56,927 bases of DNA, from assembly GCA_002407935.1 (NCBI GenBank), contig DHPU01000066.1, forward strand, positions 1-56,927. The letters are read 5' to 3'. The notes beneath the pieces were generated by a model. That model saw only the letters and a list, made by a program, of their open reading frames with translations, did not search any database and was not told the DNA's origin. This document shows positions 36,901-44,850 of this stretch, in pieces (the stretch's first letter is position 1; each line of letters begins with the position of its first letter). The DNA is from Peptococcaceae bacterium UBA5356. Its GTDB lineage: Bacteria; Bacillota; Peptococcia; DRI-13; DTU073. Made by a program: the position numbers and the translations under genes.

Positions 36901-37108
36901 TATGAGTTGCTTCTTTGCTGTTGCCAAAGCAGATGGCGATCACGGAAATTAATGTTTCGGGAAGAGCGGTTCCTACTGCGGCAAGAATACTTCCTACCGC
37001 TCCTTCTCCTAAACGGAGCTTTTTTCCCAGCCATTCAATACTGTTCGTAAATATTTCTGCTCCATAAAGAATGATCCCCAAGCTTAAAATTAAGGCAATG
37101 TAGGTCAT
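33914..37108 (-). CDS. Fusion: CaCA-type cation exchanger + alkaline-phosphatase-like domain + polytopic membrane domain
   Basis: A 1064-residue reading frame with three parts. Residues 1-305 are a Ca2+/cation antiporter with both alpha repeats: EWLGKKLRLGEGAVGSILAA then GTALPETLISV, and IAPIATELPEKFNSI. Residues about 313-335 form a membrane helix. Residues about 360-690 resemble the alkaline phosphatase/sulfatase fold (RLITVLLPGLSLRDI, ITSAYLSLSAGKRA, IVLLDLGDLARLD, TNLDIAPTILKHWGIP). Residues about 705-1064 hold roughly ten membrane helices. The last two parts together look like a stand-alone Clostridial membrane protein, so the junction near 303-313 may be a gene fusion or lost stop codon. 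The phosphatase-like part would face outside. A 26-bp segment of it recurs at 33076. Confidence 0.8.
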   Translation of the reverse strand: MTYIALILSLGIILYGAEIFTNSIEWLGKKLRLGEGAVGSILAAVGTALPETLISVIAICFGNSKEATHIGIGTILGAPLMLATLAMLITGIAATFYKVKGKPRQYMLCNTNLVARDLQFFLLVYFVALAATFLPFRQLKHLVALFLLLIYLYYVYHTVKSGKPSDETRLAPLLFNKGNPQPPLSIILFQVTVALLAIIIGANYFVKAIARTAAVLHIPAFILAIIIAPIATELPEKFNSIVWIRQGKDTLALGNITGAMVFQSSVIPALGILLTPWKLSFLALASGILALLAAGIIFYHVHFRQKLRPQTLIKVGFLYLIFFFLVIYGGKSTLPHHQPTTTPQFNHELSAEQVSANNPSRLITVLLPGLSLRDIPHSPVLTRLSQKGAVGLMNTQNNGPRRITSAYLSLSAGKRAACLEEASLVLQNGEISHNYLTAAEFFGRYTGTSTARQAIFVPYLQQILNNNPPEIRPGLLGEILQQNNIPLLLLGNQDLPEKASRPAALMAMNEKGLIRHGFVDQRTSGISTFSPTVYTTNYAFLYRQTVAFLQQKENGIVLLDLGDLARLDSLSPKLAPEIYQESRQKLLAEVDSFLASILHLTAEKELSLLLLTPFPSKEELTAGNSLTPVLYYQPKMPGNELLFSASTKRKGIITNLDIAPTILKHWGIPSQPLFPGFPLLTTPYPQPLSFLNQELALFLTNYTQRPLLIKTYVLLLIILVFSLLFLFLFAKNTKKLHQTLSTLLLSLTSIPLTFLLLPLLPTKQLSLRVLFLLAVTAIVFILFRKKSTLLPRLTILYLATAFAITLDLLLGAPLMQSSVLGYDPISGARYYGLGNEYLGVLLGSSLLGFTLLLEILQEKRGSRLYPWFIPLSGLCFLFLIILVAAPQFGTNVGGAITFFTSYLLLFSLLYRQKLSFRFLAAAGMITLVLLLLLFAWDLHRPLEAQSHIGQTARLIEAEGPASLLPIFARKISMNLKLIRYSLWSRVFLTFLGALALIFNRPPGLLQKLFGQYRYLQTGFYTGLIGSFIILAVNDSGIVAAGTSMLFIAPTLLYLVSVSQQLRQP
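34391..34416. repeat. 26-bp direct repeat, copy 2
   Basis: Identical to 33076-33101. Here it is coding sequence of the C-terminal membrane domain of the exchanger fusion (read on the minus strand as FTSYLLLFS), so this copy is probably the source and the other the derived one. Confidence 0.85.
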
Positions 37109-37218
37109 GGAACCCTCCTTTTCATCATTTAATGTTCCCTATGCTGATTAAAATATTAAGTACATCCGGTCTAGAAATATGATATTATTATTTTGATGTC
37201 AGGTTAGGAGGGAGCAAA

Positions 37219-37683
37219 ATGTTCGTGTCCTTATTCTTAGGTATCCCGCTATTGTTTATTGTGATAATTGCTTTTACGGTTATGGCAGCTAAAAGAGAAT
37301 CGGAAAAAGGAGGTGAAGATGTGATTAAAAATGTTTATTTTTATTTGGTGTTATTTGTGACCTTGATGATGACTATTGGGGGAAGTGTAGGGGTATTCAT
37401 GGCCGTAGCAGATATCGTTTCGCCTGCCCCATATTATCAATCCTTTGAGGATTATAAGTATTCGGGGAGGTTTGATAAGCCTGCTGTAGACAAAGAAGTT
37501 ACCGAAAAAGATCAACTTTCCGAAGAAGAATTACAAGAAAGATATACTACGATGGTTACAGCAGAAAAGGAAAGACAGATTAATCGAGCTAAAAATACGC
37601 TGATTAAGAGTTTTGGCTGGATTATAATTCCTTTCCCGATTTTTCTGTATTGTCAACGGCGATTGTTTAAGAAAGAAGCATAA
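37219..37683 (+). CDS. Hypothetical membrane protein, DUF5671-like
   Basis: A 154-residue protein with an N-terminal helix (VSLFLGIPLLFIVIIAFTVMAA), a second around residues 38-68 (NVYFYLVLFVTLMMTIGGSVGVF), an acidic middle (DKEVTEKDQLSEEELQERY) and a last helix near the C-terminus. The helix-acidic-helix layout recalls DUF5671-type proteins, but I am not certain. TTAGGAGGG precedes ATG. A strong terminator follows. It is divergent from the exchanger fusion gene. Confidence 0.6.
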   Translation: MFVSLFLGIPLLFIVIIAFTVMAAKRESEKGGEDVIKNVYFYLVLFVTLMMTIGGSVGVFMAVADIVSPAPYYQSFEDYKYSGRFDKPAVDKEVTEKDQLSEEELQERYTTMVTAEKERQINRAKNTLIKSFGWIIIPFPIFLYCQRRLFKKEA

Positions 37684-37695
37684 TTTTACTTAAGC

Positions 37696-37737
37696 AAAAA
37701 GGTCTTTGTTAATGTTTGGATTAACAAAGACCTTTTT
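37696..37737. terminator. Strong intrinsic terminator after the DUF5671-like gene
   Basis: An 18-bp stem (AAAAAGGTCTTTGTTAAT with its complement) and a 6-nt loop, ending in a T-run. It has A- and T-runs at both ends, so it can work in either direction. Confidence 0.9.
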
Positions 37738-37832
37738 CGTTATGTGGTATTGAAATCCCATTAATTGATGACTTTATTTAAAGATAGATAATTGGTATGA
37801 TAAGAAGGAATGATTTTTTCGGAGGGGATAGT

Positions 37833-39533
37833 ATGGCGATTGCACCTTTAAGCAGAAGAAATAGAACGAAAAATCAACCTGAGCTTAACGGGAAGCTGGT
37901 AATTTCCCTTTTCTTGGCCTTTTTCCTGGTACTTTTACTCTATTTCGCACCGGGCTTTTTCTATAAACCATTACATAGTACAAAGGATGTACAGCTTTAC
38001 TATATGGGGACACAAACGGGGGAAAAAGCGTTGTATCAAGAGGAGATGTTGTATCTTCCGTTTACGTTTGTCAGTAAGTATTTAGATTCATCTATAAAAA
38101 TGGATGAGCAAAATAAAACAGTGATTATTACGACCGCGCAGAATGTTTTTCATTTTCCGATAGGCATTAAGGAAGGTTTATTAAATTTGGAACCATATGA
38201 ATTTACTTATCCGGTCTGGGAAGATGAGGGAGAGGTTTATCTGGCGGTGGATCCCTTAAAGGAGCTTTATCATTTGGAGATCCAAGCTAATCAGGAGCAA
38301 AATTTCGTGTGTATCTATGATGTACAAGAACCGGTACAAATGGGCAAGGTGATTAGAGCTAGTAAACTGCGGGCAGCACCCGGCCAACGTTCCGCTTGGG
38401 TCAGTAAGGTCAGTTCGGGTGAAGAAGTAAGAATATTAAGGGAAGAAAAGGGTTGGTATTGGCTCGAAACTACCGAAGGGAAGGCGGGCTATTTAGCGAA
38501 GAGTAATGTCGTATTAGGGGAAATTAAGCTGAGCGAGATTACCAAGGAGGTATATCAGCCGTGGAATCCTTTAGGCAGCCCCATTATTTTAACTTGGGAG
38601 TATGTCGGACAGGCTACGGCCAGCCCTGAGAGGATTGGGGAACTAGAAGGGGTTCAGGTCTTTTCTCCTACTTGGTTCCAATTGCAACAGAATGGGGTGG
38701 TCTTAAATAAGGCTGATAAAAGATTAGTAGATTGGGCTCATAGTAAGGGTCAACAGGTTTGGGGACTTTTTTCTAATAGTTTTAATCCGGCTTTAACACA
38801 GGAGTTTTTAGGGAACAGCAACTTGAGAATTAAGGCGATAAAGCAGTTGTTGAGTTATGTAGACCTGTATCAGCTAGACGGGATTAATTTAGATTTTGAA
38901 AATATGTATTTACAGGACAAAGAGGCTTTTGTGGGTTTTGTACGGGAACTAGCCCCCTTATTACATGAAAAAGGGCGGCTGTTATCGATTGATGTAACTT
39001 TCCATTCCCAAAGTGAAACCTGGTCGATGTGTTATGATCGTAAAAAATTGGCCGCAGCCGCCGATTATTTGTTAGTGATGGGTTATGATGAATATGGTGG
39101 AGGCAGTTCTATGGCGGGTTCGGTTTCCTCTCTTCCTTGGGTGGAAAAAGGATTGCAAAAGCTCTTGCAGGAAGTATCTTCGGATAAAGTAATTTTAGGA
39201 ATTCCTTTTTATACGCGTGTCTGGACGGAAAAAACAAGTGCAGATGGGCAGAAAAAGGTTACTTCAAAGGCACTTTCTTTAAAAGCGGCCGAAACCTGGC
39301 TTAAGGAAAAAGGAGCAGTCGTGACCTTTGATGAAAAAACAGGACAAAATTATGCGGAAGTAAAGGAAGAAGGGGCAGTTTTGCGGATGTGGCTGGAGGA
39401 CGATTATTCTTTAGAAAAACGGATTGAATTAATGAAGAAATATCGGCTGGCTGGTTTGGCGAGCTGGCGCAGGGGCTTTGAGAAGGAGGATACTTGGACG
39501 GCAATTTCTAGATTGGTACAGAAGGCGTGGTAG
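37833..39533 (+). CDS. Membrane-anchored GH18 glycosidase with SH3 domain (YaaH-like)
   Basis: A 566-residue protein. ATG 37833 follows a GGAGGGG site. After a basic N-terminus there is one membrane helix (about 20-42), a copper-amine-oxidase-N-like domain (LYLPFTFVSKYLDSSIKM, EGEVYLAVDPLKELY), a bacterial SH3 domain (VIRASKLRAAPGQRSAWVSK to AGYLAKSNV), and a C-terminal glycoside hydrolase family 18 barrel. The catalytic signature DGINLDFE is at 349-356 with Glu356 as acid. Such proteins cleave peptidoglycan glycans and often act in spore cortex or germination. No partner gene is adjacent. Confidence 0.9.
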   Translation: MAIAPLSRRNRTKNQPELNGKLVISLFLAFFLVLLLYFAPGFFYKPLHSTKDVQLYYMGTQTGEKALYQEEMLYLPFTFVSKYLDSSIKMDEQNKTVIITTAQNVFHFPIGIKEGLLNLEPYEFTYPVWEDEGEVYLAVDPLKELYHLEIQANQEQNFVCIYDVQEPVQMGKVIRASKLRAAPGQRSAWVSKVSSGEEVRILREEKGWYWLETTEGKAGYLAKSNVVLGEIKLSEITKEVYQPWNPLGSPIILTWEYVGQATASPERIGELEGVQVFSPTWFQLQQNGVVLNKADKRLVDWAHSKGQQVWGLFSNSFNPALTQEFLGNSNLRIKAIKQLLSYVDLYQLDGINLDFENMYLQDKEAFVGFVRELAPLLHEKGRLLSIDVTFHSQSETWSMCYDRKKLAAAADYLLVMGYDEYGGGSSMAGSVSSLPWVEKGLQKLLQEVSSDKVILGIPFYTRVWTEKTSADGQKKVTSKALSLKAAETWLKEKGAVVTFDEKTGQNYAEVKEEGAVLRMWLEDDYSLEKRIELMKKYRLAGLASWRRGFEKEDTWTAISRLVQKAW

Positions 39534-39639
39534 TAAAGGCGGTATGAGTACGGCAGAAGCACTGTTTAAGCACTGTATAAAATGAGGGTAGTTGGGAAAA
39601 CCTTCTAAAGTAAATTCATAGAAAGGTGGGGTTATTTTA

Positions 39640-39828
39640 ATGAAGGTGAAAGTTGATTCTGAGTTATGTATTGCTTGTGGTGCTTGTGTAAGTTTGGTTC
39701 CGGAGGTGTATGATTGGGATGATAACGGCAAAGCCATGGCGCTGGAGGATGAGGTACCGGCGGACATGGAGGATGAGGTAAAGGAGGCTTTAGGAAGTTG
39801 CCCTACAGAAGCAATTGAAGAGATATGA
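39640..39828 (+). CDS. Single-cluster [4Fe-4S] ferredoxin
   Basis: A 62-residue ferredoxin with cluster ligands Cys10, Cys13, Cys16 (CIACGAC) and Cys54 (SCPTEAI). It is acidic and of the Thermotoga/Desulfovibrio-type short form, carrying one low-potential electron. GAAAGGTGGGG precedes ATG. No redox enzyme is adjacent, so its partner is unknown. Confidence 0.93.
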   Translation: MKVKVDSELCIACGACVSLVPEVYDWDDNGKAMALEDEVPADMEDEVKEALGSCPTEAIEEI

Positions 39829-39909
39829 TGATATTTTTGTTTGATAGTAAAGGGTTTTCCGGTGAGGAAAGCGAATACTAATTATTAAACAGTAAACACA
39901 TCAGGGCAC

Positions 39910-39937
39910 TTGACAATAATTATCCATACACTATAAT
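39910..39937 (+). promoter_or_regulatory. Promoter of mecA
   Basis: TTGACA at 39910-39915, a 16-bp spacer and TATAAT at 39932-39937. In the short leader, ACCTCC (39949-39954) can pair with GGAGGT (39973-39978), which contains the ribosome site of mecA. Translation may therefore be controlled by this fold. Confidence 0.8.
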
Positions 39938-39983
39938 GGTGTTACGTTACCTCCAACCCAGAGGAGATAGAGGAGGTGGGCTT

Positions 39984-40598
39984 ATGAAAATTAAAAAAAT
40001 AAATGATGATAAAGTGCAGATTATTATCACAAACCAGGATTTGGAAGAGAGAAACTTTAAAAAATGGGAGCTAATGCCTTTAAGTCCTAAAGCCCAGGAG
40101 CTATTTCAGGATTTACTTGATATGGCTTATCATGAATGCGGTTTTCAGATTGAAGAAGATTCGCAGTTAATGGTGGAAGCCTATCCTTTATCTGTAGATA
40201 GTATTGCGGTGATTATGACTAAGGTTCGTTCCTCGCGGGGAACGGAAAATGCGAATCTTTTTACTTTTGGTCAGCCTGATGAAGAGGAAGAAGACGATGA
40301 AGAATCCTGTTTTGAAAGAGGAACCGGTCAGGTATGGAATTTTGGCGATTTAGAGACTTGTATACAGGCGTGTAACAGGCTCGTTCCTGACTATCTTGAA
40401 GCTAGTGCTTTATATAAATATTTCGATGAATATTATCTGGCTGTTATAACAATTGATCTGGGGATTGAGGACGTAGCGGCAATTTTAGGTGAGTACGGGG
40501 ATTGGATACCTGTAGACGAGGTCTTCTTTAAGGAACATGGTCAAATCTTGATTGAGCGGGAAGCTGTGCCTAATCTTGCTAGTTTGATTGGTAAATAA
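39984..40598 (+). CDS. mecA: Adaptor protein MecA
   Basis: A ClpC adaptor of 204 residues. ATG 39984 is chosen (GAGGAGGTGGG upstream); the longer frame would start in the leader. The N-terminal domain (MKIKKINDDKVQIIITNQDLEERN split over residues 1-24) binds substrates such as ComK, and the C-terminal half (about 118-204) binds ClpC. An acidic linker (EEEEDDEESC) joins them. It has its own promoter. Confidence 0.9.
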   Translation: MKIKKINDDKVQIIITNQDLEERNFKKWELMPLSPKAQELFQDLLDMAYHECGFQIEEDSQLMVEAYPLSVDSIAVIMTKVRSSRGTENANLFTFGQPDEEEEDDEESCFERGTGQVWNFGDLETCIQACNRLVPDYLEASALYKYFDEYYLAVITIDLGIEDVAAILGEYGDWIPVDEVFFKEHGQILIEREAVPNLASLIGK

Positions 40599-40653
40599 GA
40601 AAATAGGGAGCGGGTATGCTTTAAACACGGGTGCGGAGGCTCCAGGGACAGAC

Positions 40654-40681
40654 AAAGGGGACGGTTCACACCGTCCCCTTT
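40654..40681. repeat. REP-like palindrome (GGGGACGGT motif)
   Basis: A perfect 12-bp stem (AAAGGGGACGGT with ACCGTCCCCTTT) around the 4-nt loop TCAC. The GGGGACGGTTC/ACCGTCCCC motif is well known as a dispersed palindrome or transposon-associated remnant in Clostridia. Only one copy is present in this window. Confidence 0.65.
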
Positions 40682-41015
40682 ATGATATTAAATGTTTCTT
40701 TTATAACTAATTATAACAATACTTCTTTCTTAAAAAACGCTTTTAGTACAATTAAGGGCATTCATACAAGCCATATTAAGAAAAGCCGGTTGAATAGTAA
40801 ATACAATTCATGGGAGAGAAGGGCTATTGGAAGTAATAGGTTTTATAAGGTTGAAGGTTATTTTCAAGATTATGTTATAAAACCAGTAAAGCGGAGTTTT
40901 CAGAAAGTGGGCATTAGTAAATAAGCAAAAAAATATCCTTTTGGGGGTCGTATTAATACGTAGCAAAAACTTAAATGTAAACTTTCTGCTGCAATAATAT
41001 GATTTTCGGAGCTGC

Positions 41016-41050
41016 AAAAAATAGCAATGGTTGAAACCATTGCTATTTTT
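41016..41050. terminator. Intrinsic terminator hairpin
   Basis: A 16-nt arm (AAAAATAGCAATGGTT) pairs with AACCATTGCTATTTTT around the 3-nt loop GAA, ending in a T-run. It lies in the mecA-glycosyltransferase gap and can act on both strands. Confidence 0.75.
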
Positions 41051-41156
41051 ATGTAAAATGTTAGGCAGATTAGATTATCTTGGGCATGTAAAATGTTGGA
41101 TATGATTAGGTCGTAAATGTTAACATGTTACTTTGAAAGTTTAATTTCGTCATCTA

Positions 41157-41185
41157 TTGGGTTAAGATGAGAGATAAGTTATAAT
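41157..41185 (+). promoter_or_regulatory. Promoter of the glycosyltransferase gene
   Basis: TTGGGT at 41157-41162, a 17-bp spacer and TATAAT at 41180-41185, 44 nt before the ATG. Confidence 0.6.
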
Positions 41186-41228
41186 AATAGAAAGGTCAGG
41201 ATGAGAAAAGGAAGAGGAGTAGATAAGC

Positions 41229-42371
41229 ATGCAGGAAAAAAAGCCCATTAAAGCCTTAATCTTTTCTGTGTCTATCGGGGCTGGGCATGATTCAGTTGCG
41301 CAGGCTATTGCCGAACGGCTGATGGCTGAGGCACCTGGTTCAGAAGTGAAGATAATAGATACTTTTCGGTACATAAATAGTATTTTAAATAAGGTTGTTG
41401 TAGGTAGTTATATGGAGACCTTAAAGCTTACTCCAAAGGTTTGGGGATATTTATATGATCAGGCAGAGGAGGGAGATAAGCTGGTAGATTTAAGTCGGCT
41501 TTCTGCTAAAATCCTTTCTCCTAAAATAGAACAATTGATTAATGAAGTTAATCCACAGGTTATTATAACTTGCCATGCTTTTCCAACCGGGATGTTGGGG
41601 GCGATGAAACGTAAAGGACGGATTAAAGTGCCTCTCGCTGCGGCCATAACTGATTTTCACATTCATTCTATTTGGATCAGTCAGGGGATAGATTTGTATT
41701 TTATACCTTCGGTAGATTTGAATTATCATTTAATCCAGGAGGGCATTCTGCCGGAAAAGATTAAGCCGGTGGGGATACCGATTCGGATGCAGTTTGGGCA
41801 GGAAATTGATTCGGTTGGGGTGAAAGAAGAGTTTCAGTTAACCGGGGGTCCGGTTGTCCTAATTATGGGCGGGGGACTGGGATTAGGGAGAATTGAGGTA
41901 ATTACGAAAAAAATTCTGAATGATGAAAGATTTGGGGTTGTCGTGGTAGCAGGAAAAAACAAGCGCCTTTATGAGGCACTGAGCAAATTAAATAATGACA
42001 GATTACGGGTTTTTGGTTATGTAGAGGATATGGCCAGAGTAATTGCTGCTTGTGATGTAGTTATCTCCAAACCTGGCGGAGTCACTACAGCTGAAGTTTT
42101 AGCGATGGGGAAACCGTTGGTAATTTATTCATCCCTCCCCGGACAGGAAGACAGAAATACTGATTATTTGCTCAACAGGGGGGCTGCCGTAAAGGTCAAG
42201 AGATTGGATTCGCTGATACCGGAGTTGCTGGCGCTTTGGCAAAACTCGCTCAGATTGTCGCAGATGAAGGAGATAGCACGGCATCTGGGTTCTCCTCATT
42301 CCAGCAAGTTGGTCTGGGATAATCTTTGGCCGCTAATTGCTGAACAAGGACAACAGGGGCAAGGGGATTAA
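41229..42371 (+). CDS. Lipid glycosyltransferase, MGDG synthase/UgtP-like (GT28)
   Basis: A 380-residue glycosyltransferase. The N-terminal MGDG-synthase domain shows SVSIGAGHDSVAQAIAERL (glycine-rich lipid-side loop) and CHAFPTGMLGAMKRKG. The C-terminal UDP-sugar domain shows VLIMGGGLGLG, VFGYVEDMARVIAACDVVISK and PGGVTTAEVLAMGKPLV. UgtP-type enzymes glucosylate diacylglycerol to make glycolipid anchors. The exact sugar and acceptor cannot be read. It has its own promoter and no operon partner. Confidence 0.85.
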   Translation: MQEKKPIKALIFSVSIGAGHDSVAQAIAERLMAEAPGSEVKIIDTFRYINSILNKVVVGSYMETLKLTPKVWGYLYDQAEEGDKLVDLSRLSAKILSPKIEQLINEVNPQVIITCHAFPTGMLGAMKRKGRIKVPLAAAITDFHIHSIWISQGIDLYFIPSVDLNYHLIQEGILPEKIKPVGIPIRMQFGQEIDSVGVKEEFQLTGGPVVLIMGGGLGLGRIEVITKKILNDERFGVVVVAGKNKRLYEALSKLNNDRLRVFGYVEDMARVIAACDVVISKPGGVTTAEVLAMGKPLVIYSSLPGQEDRNTDYLLNRGAAVKVKRLDSLIPELLALWQNSLRLSQMKEIARHLGSPHSSKLVWDNLWPLIAEQGQQGQGD

Positions 42372-42528
42372 TCTTGCAATTTGCTACAACACCGTTTATA
42401 ATTTTATCAAGTAAAGAAAAATCCTAATTTATTAAGTGTAATAATGTAAAGTGTAAGACGGTAGCATGGATAACAAAATAAGGCGGGGATTGGGTTTGGT
42501 AGTAGCATGGTAGAACGGTAGGAAGAAG

Positions 42529-42630
42529 ATGTATTATGGAAGGCACCCTTTCTTCTTGGTGTCTTTTTTATTTCTCTTTTTCTCACCGGGTTTGCCGGGG
42601 AAAGGCAGAGTTACAGAAGAAATATGCTAA
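42529..42630 (+). other. Small leader reading frame with Phe/Tyr codons before DAHP synthase
   Basis: A 33-codon frame starting ATG TAT TAT with an AGGAAG-type ribosome site very close upstream. The peptide begins MYYGRHPFFLVSFLFLFF and has six Phe and two Tyr codons. It spans the terminator-like hairpin at 42540-42565. Aromatic codons before an aromatic-pathway gene suggest an attenuator, but the T-rich terminator tail alone creates several of the Phe codons. Confidence 0.35.
42540..42569 (+). terminator. Leader terminator/attenuator before DAHP synthase
   Basis: AAGGCACC pairs with GGTGTCTT (one G-T pair) around a 10-nt loop, followed by TTTT. It lies 85 nt before the DAHP synthase start, inside its probable transcript leader, so it could control read-through. 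Confidence 0.5.
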
Positions 42631-42652
42631 AAAGAAAGGGAGAATGGAAAAA

Positions 42653-43669
42653 ATGATTATTGTGATGAATTCCGGTGTGGGCGAGAAGACTGTACAAAAG
42701 GTAACGGAGAAGCTGCAAAAGCATGGGTTTCAGATTCATGAGTCCAGGGGTGTGGAAAAGATTTTGATTGGGGCAGTGGGAGATAAATCCCATTACATGA
42801 ATTTGGCTTTAGAAGCGATGGATGGGGTAGAAAAGGTTATTTCTATTTTAGCTCCGTATAAATTGGCTGGCAGAGAATTTCATCCGGAAAATACAGTGGT
42901 TAAATTAGGGGATATTTCCATAGGAGGACCGCAGATTCAGGTCATGGCCGGTCCTTGTGCCGTGGAAAGCCGGGAGCAGCTTTTAGAAATTGCTTTTATG
43001 GTGAAAGAAAGCGGAGCCAAAATTTTGCGGGGCGGGGCTTTTAAACCTCGGACTTCACCTTATGCCTTTCAGGGATTAGAAGAGGAAGGATTGGAATATC
43101 TGGCGGAAGCTCGGGAAAGAACGGGGCTCTATATTGTCACGGAAGTAATGGATACGAGAAAGGTGGAAATGGTAGCCCAATATTCCGATATTCTGCAAAT
43201 CGGGGCGAGAAACATGCAGAATTTCCCTCTTTTGATGGAAGCGGCGAAGTATAATAAGCCGGTCGTTTTAAAAAGGGGCTTGTCTGCGACAATTGAAGAA
43301 TGGATTATGGCTGCGGAGTATATTATGGTAAGTGGAAATCATCAGGTGATTCTTTGTGAAAGGGGACTTCGTTCTTTTGATGCTGCTTATACCCGTAATG
43401 TGCTTGATTTAGCGGCGGTGCCGGTGTTGAAGGAGCTTACCCATTTGCCTGTTGTTGTGGATCCCAGTCACGGGACGGGGAAATGGCGGCTGGTGGAACC
43501 AATGGCTCGTGCCGCGGTAGCAGCCGGGGCTGATGGTTTAATCGTGGAGGTGCATAATCATCCCAGCGAGGCGCTTTGTGACGGGTCTCAATCTATTAAA
43601 CCGCCAAGATTATTTAATTTGTTAAAAGAAACCGGGAAAATAGCGGAAGTGATGGGGCGGACCATTTAG
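42653..43669 (+). CDS. aroF: 3-Deoxy-7-phosphoheptulonate (DAHP) synthase
   Basis: First enzyme of the shikimate pathway: phosphoenolpyruvate plus erythrose 4-phosphate to DAHP. The 338-residue protein is of the Thermotoga/Bacillus-like type, with an N-terminal ferredoxin-like regulatory domain (about 1-70) and a TIM barrel (MAGPCAVESREQ, GGAFKPRTSPYAFQG, GARNMQNF, VDPSHGTGKW). I start at ATG 42653, as GGGAG lies 10 nt upstream. ATG 42644 is too close to that site. In this type the N-domain binds Tyr or Phe for feedback inhibition. It leads the aro gene run. Confidence 0.93.
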   Translation: MIIVMNSGVGEKTVQKVTEKLQKHGFQIHESRGVEKILIGAVGDKSHYMNLALEAMDGVEKVISILAPYKLAGREFHPENTVVKLGDISIGGPQIQVMAGPCAVESREQLLEIAFMVKESGAKILRGGAFKPRTSPYAFQGLEEEGLEYLAEARERTGLYIVTEVMDTRKVEMVAQYSDILQIGARNMQNFPLLMEAAKYNKPVVLKRGLSATIEEWIMAAEYIMVSGNHQVILCERGLRSFDAAYTRNVLDLAAVPVLKELTHLPVVVDPSHGTGKWRLVEPMARAAVAAGADGLIVEVHNHPSEALCDGSQSIKPPRLFNLLKETGKIAEVMGRTI

Positions 43670-43703
43670 GGATAGAAAAGGGATAAGGATAGAGGATAGA
43701 AAG

Positions 43704-44810
43704 ATGAAGGTAAAGAGGATTACGATTATCGGCTTGGGTTTGATAGGCGGTTCTCTGGGGCTGGCCTTGAAGAAAAAGCTTCCGGAGCTTAAGGTGTGCG
43801 GCGTGGATCTAAGTGCGGAAGTAGTGCGGATGGCTGTGGAAATAGGGGCTATTGATGATGGCACTGTGCAGATAGAGCAAGGGGTTGCCGCGGCGGAGAT
43901 TATTTTTCTGGCTACTCCCGTACCGGAAATGAGGCAGCTTTGTGCAAAAATGGTGCCCTATTTGGCCCAAGGGACGATTGTCACCGATATGGGTAGTACC
44001 AAAGAGAAGATTGTGGAGTTAATGGAAAGAAGCTTGCCTGTCGGGGTAACTTTTTTAGGGGGGCATCCCATGGCCGGTTCGGAGAAAGCGGGTATTCAAG
44101 AGGCTCATGTAGATCTCCTGGAAAATGCGGTTTATCTGTTGACTCCTACGACCAAGACGCCGATTGAGGTTATTGATATGGTAAGAAGTATTTTGGAGCG
44201 GCTAGGGGCAAGAATTATCCTTCTTTCTCCCGCCGAGCATGACCGTAAGGTGGCGGCGATCAGTCATTTACCCCATTTTCTCGCCAGTGCGCTTGTGGAT
44301 ACGGTTGGTTTTCTGGAGGAAAAAGAAGGCGGTTTTTTTTCACTGGCGGCGGGAGGTTTCCGTGATACGACACGTATTGCGGGCAGTCAGAGCGGGATGT
44401 GGTGCGATATTTTTTTGCAAAACAAACGGGCATTACTGCCGCTGCTGAAAGAATTTCAGCATATTTTGGCCGGATATGAAGCAGCCTTGGAAACAGAAGA
44501 TAGTTCCTTGCTGACGGAAAAACTGGAACAGGCTAAAAAATGGCGGGAGAGTGTTCCTGCCGGGTTGAAAGGGATTTTGCCGCAGATTTTTGAGTTGACG
44601 GTAATGGTTCCTGATCAGCCGGGAGTTTTAGCAGAATTGACCGGTTTATTGAGGGAGGAAGGTTTAAATATTAGTGATATTGAGATTCAGCGAGTTCGTG
44701 AAGAAAATGAAGGTACTATTCGTTTGGGTTTTGTGAATAAAGAAAGTTGTGAGCGGGCGAATCAGGTTTTGCAGAGCAGGGGCTACCTTGTGTATAAGAC
44801 CGGTTTGTAA
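43704..44810 (+). CDS. tyrA: Prephenate dehydrogenase with ACT domain
   Basis: Converts prephenate to 4-hydroxyphenylpyruvate for tyrosine synthesis. The 368 residues have a Rossmann motif GLGLIGGSLGLAL (about 10-22), the catalytic region GGHPMAGSEKAG and SHLPHFLASAL, and a C-terminal ACT domain (about 295-368: LTVMVPDQPGVLAELTGLL) for feedback binding. It lies 34 nt after the DAHP synthase gene, and aroA starts 40 nt later. Confidence 0.95.
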   Translation: MKVKRITIIGLGLIGGSLGLALKKKLPELKVCGVDLSAEVVRMAVEIGAIDDGTVQIEQGVAAAEIIFLATPVPEMRQLCAKMVPYLAQGTIVTDMGSTKEKIVELMERSLPVGVTFLGGHPMAGSEKAGIQEAHVDLLENAVYLLTPTTKTPIEVIDMVRSILERLGARIILLSPAEHDRKVAAISHLPHFLASALVDTVGFLEEKEGGFFSLAAGGFRDTTRIAGSQSGMWCDIFLQNKRALLPLLKEFQHILAGYEAALETEDSSLLTEKLEQAKKWRESVPAGLKGILPQIFELTVMVPDQPGVLAELTGLLREEGLNISDIEIQRVREENEGTIRLGFVNKESCERANQVLQSRGYLVYKTGL

Positions 44811-44850
44811 GCGGAGGCAAACAAAAATTAAGAGTGGGGGAAAGTGTTTG

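Larger units (their letters stand above)
40599..41228. other. 630-bp intergenic region between mecA and the glycosyltransferase
   Basis: It holds a REP-like hairpin (40654-40681), a second strong hairpin (41016-41050) and the promoter of the next gene (41157-41185). A GTG-initiated 97-codon frame at 40631-40924 starts inside the REP-like element, has no ribosome site and resembles nothing I know, so I treat it as chance. Nothing else is seen. Confidence 0.7.

Noticed and set aside
40631..40924. 97-codon frame after mecA
   Set aside because: It starts with GTG inside the REP-like hairpin region, has no ribosome site, and its product resembles no protein I know.
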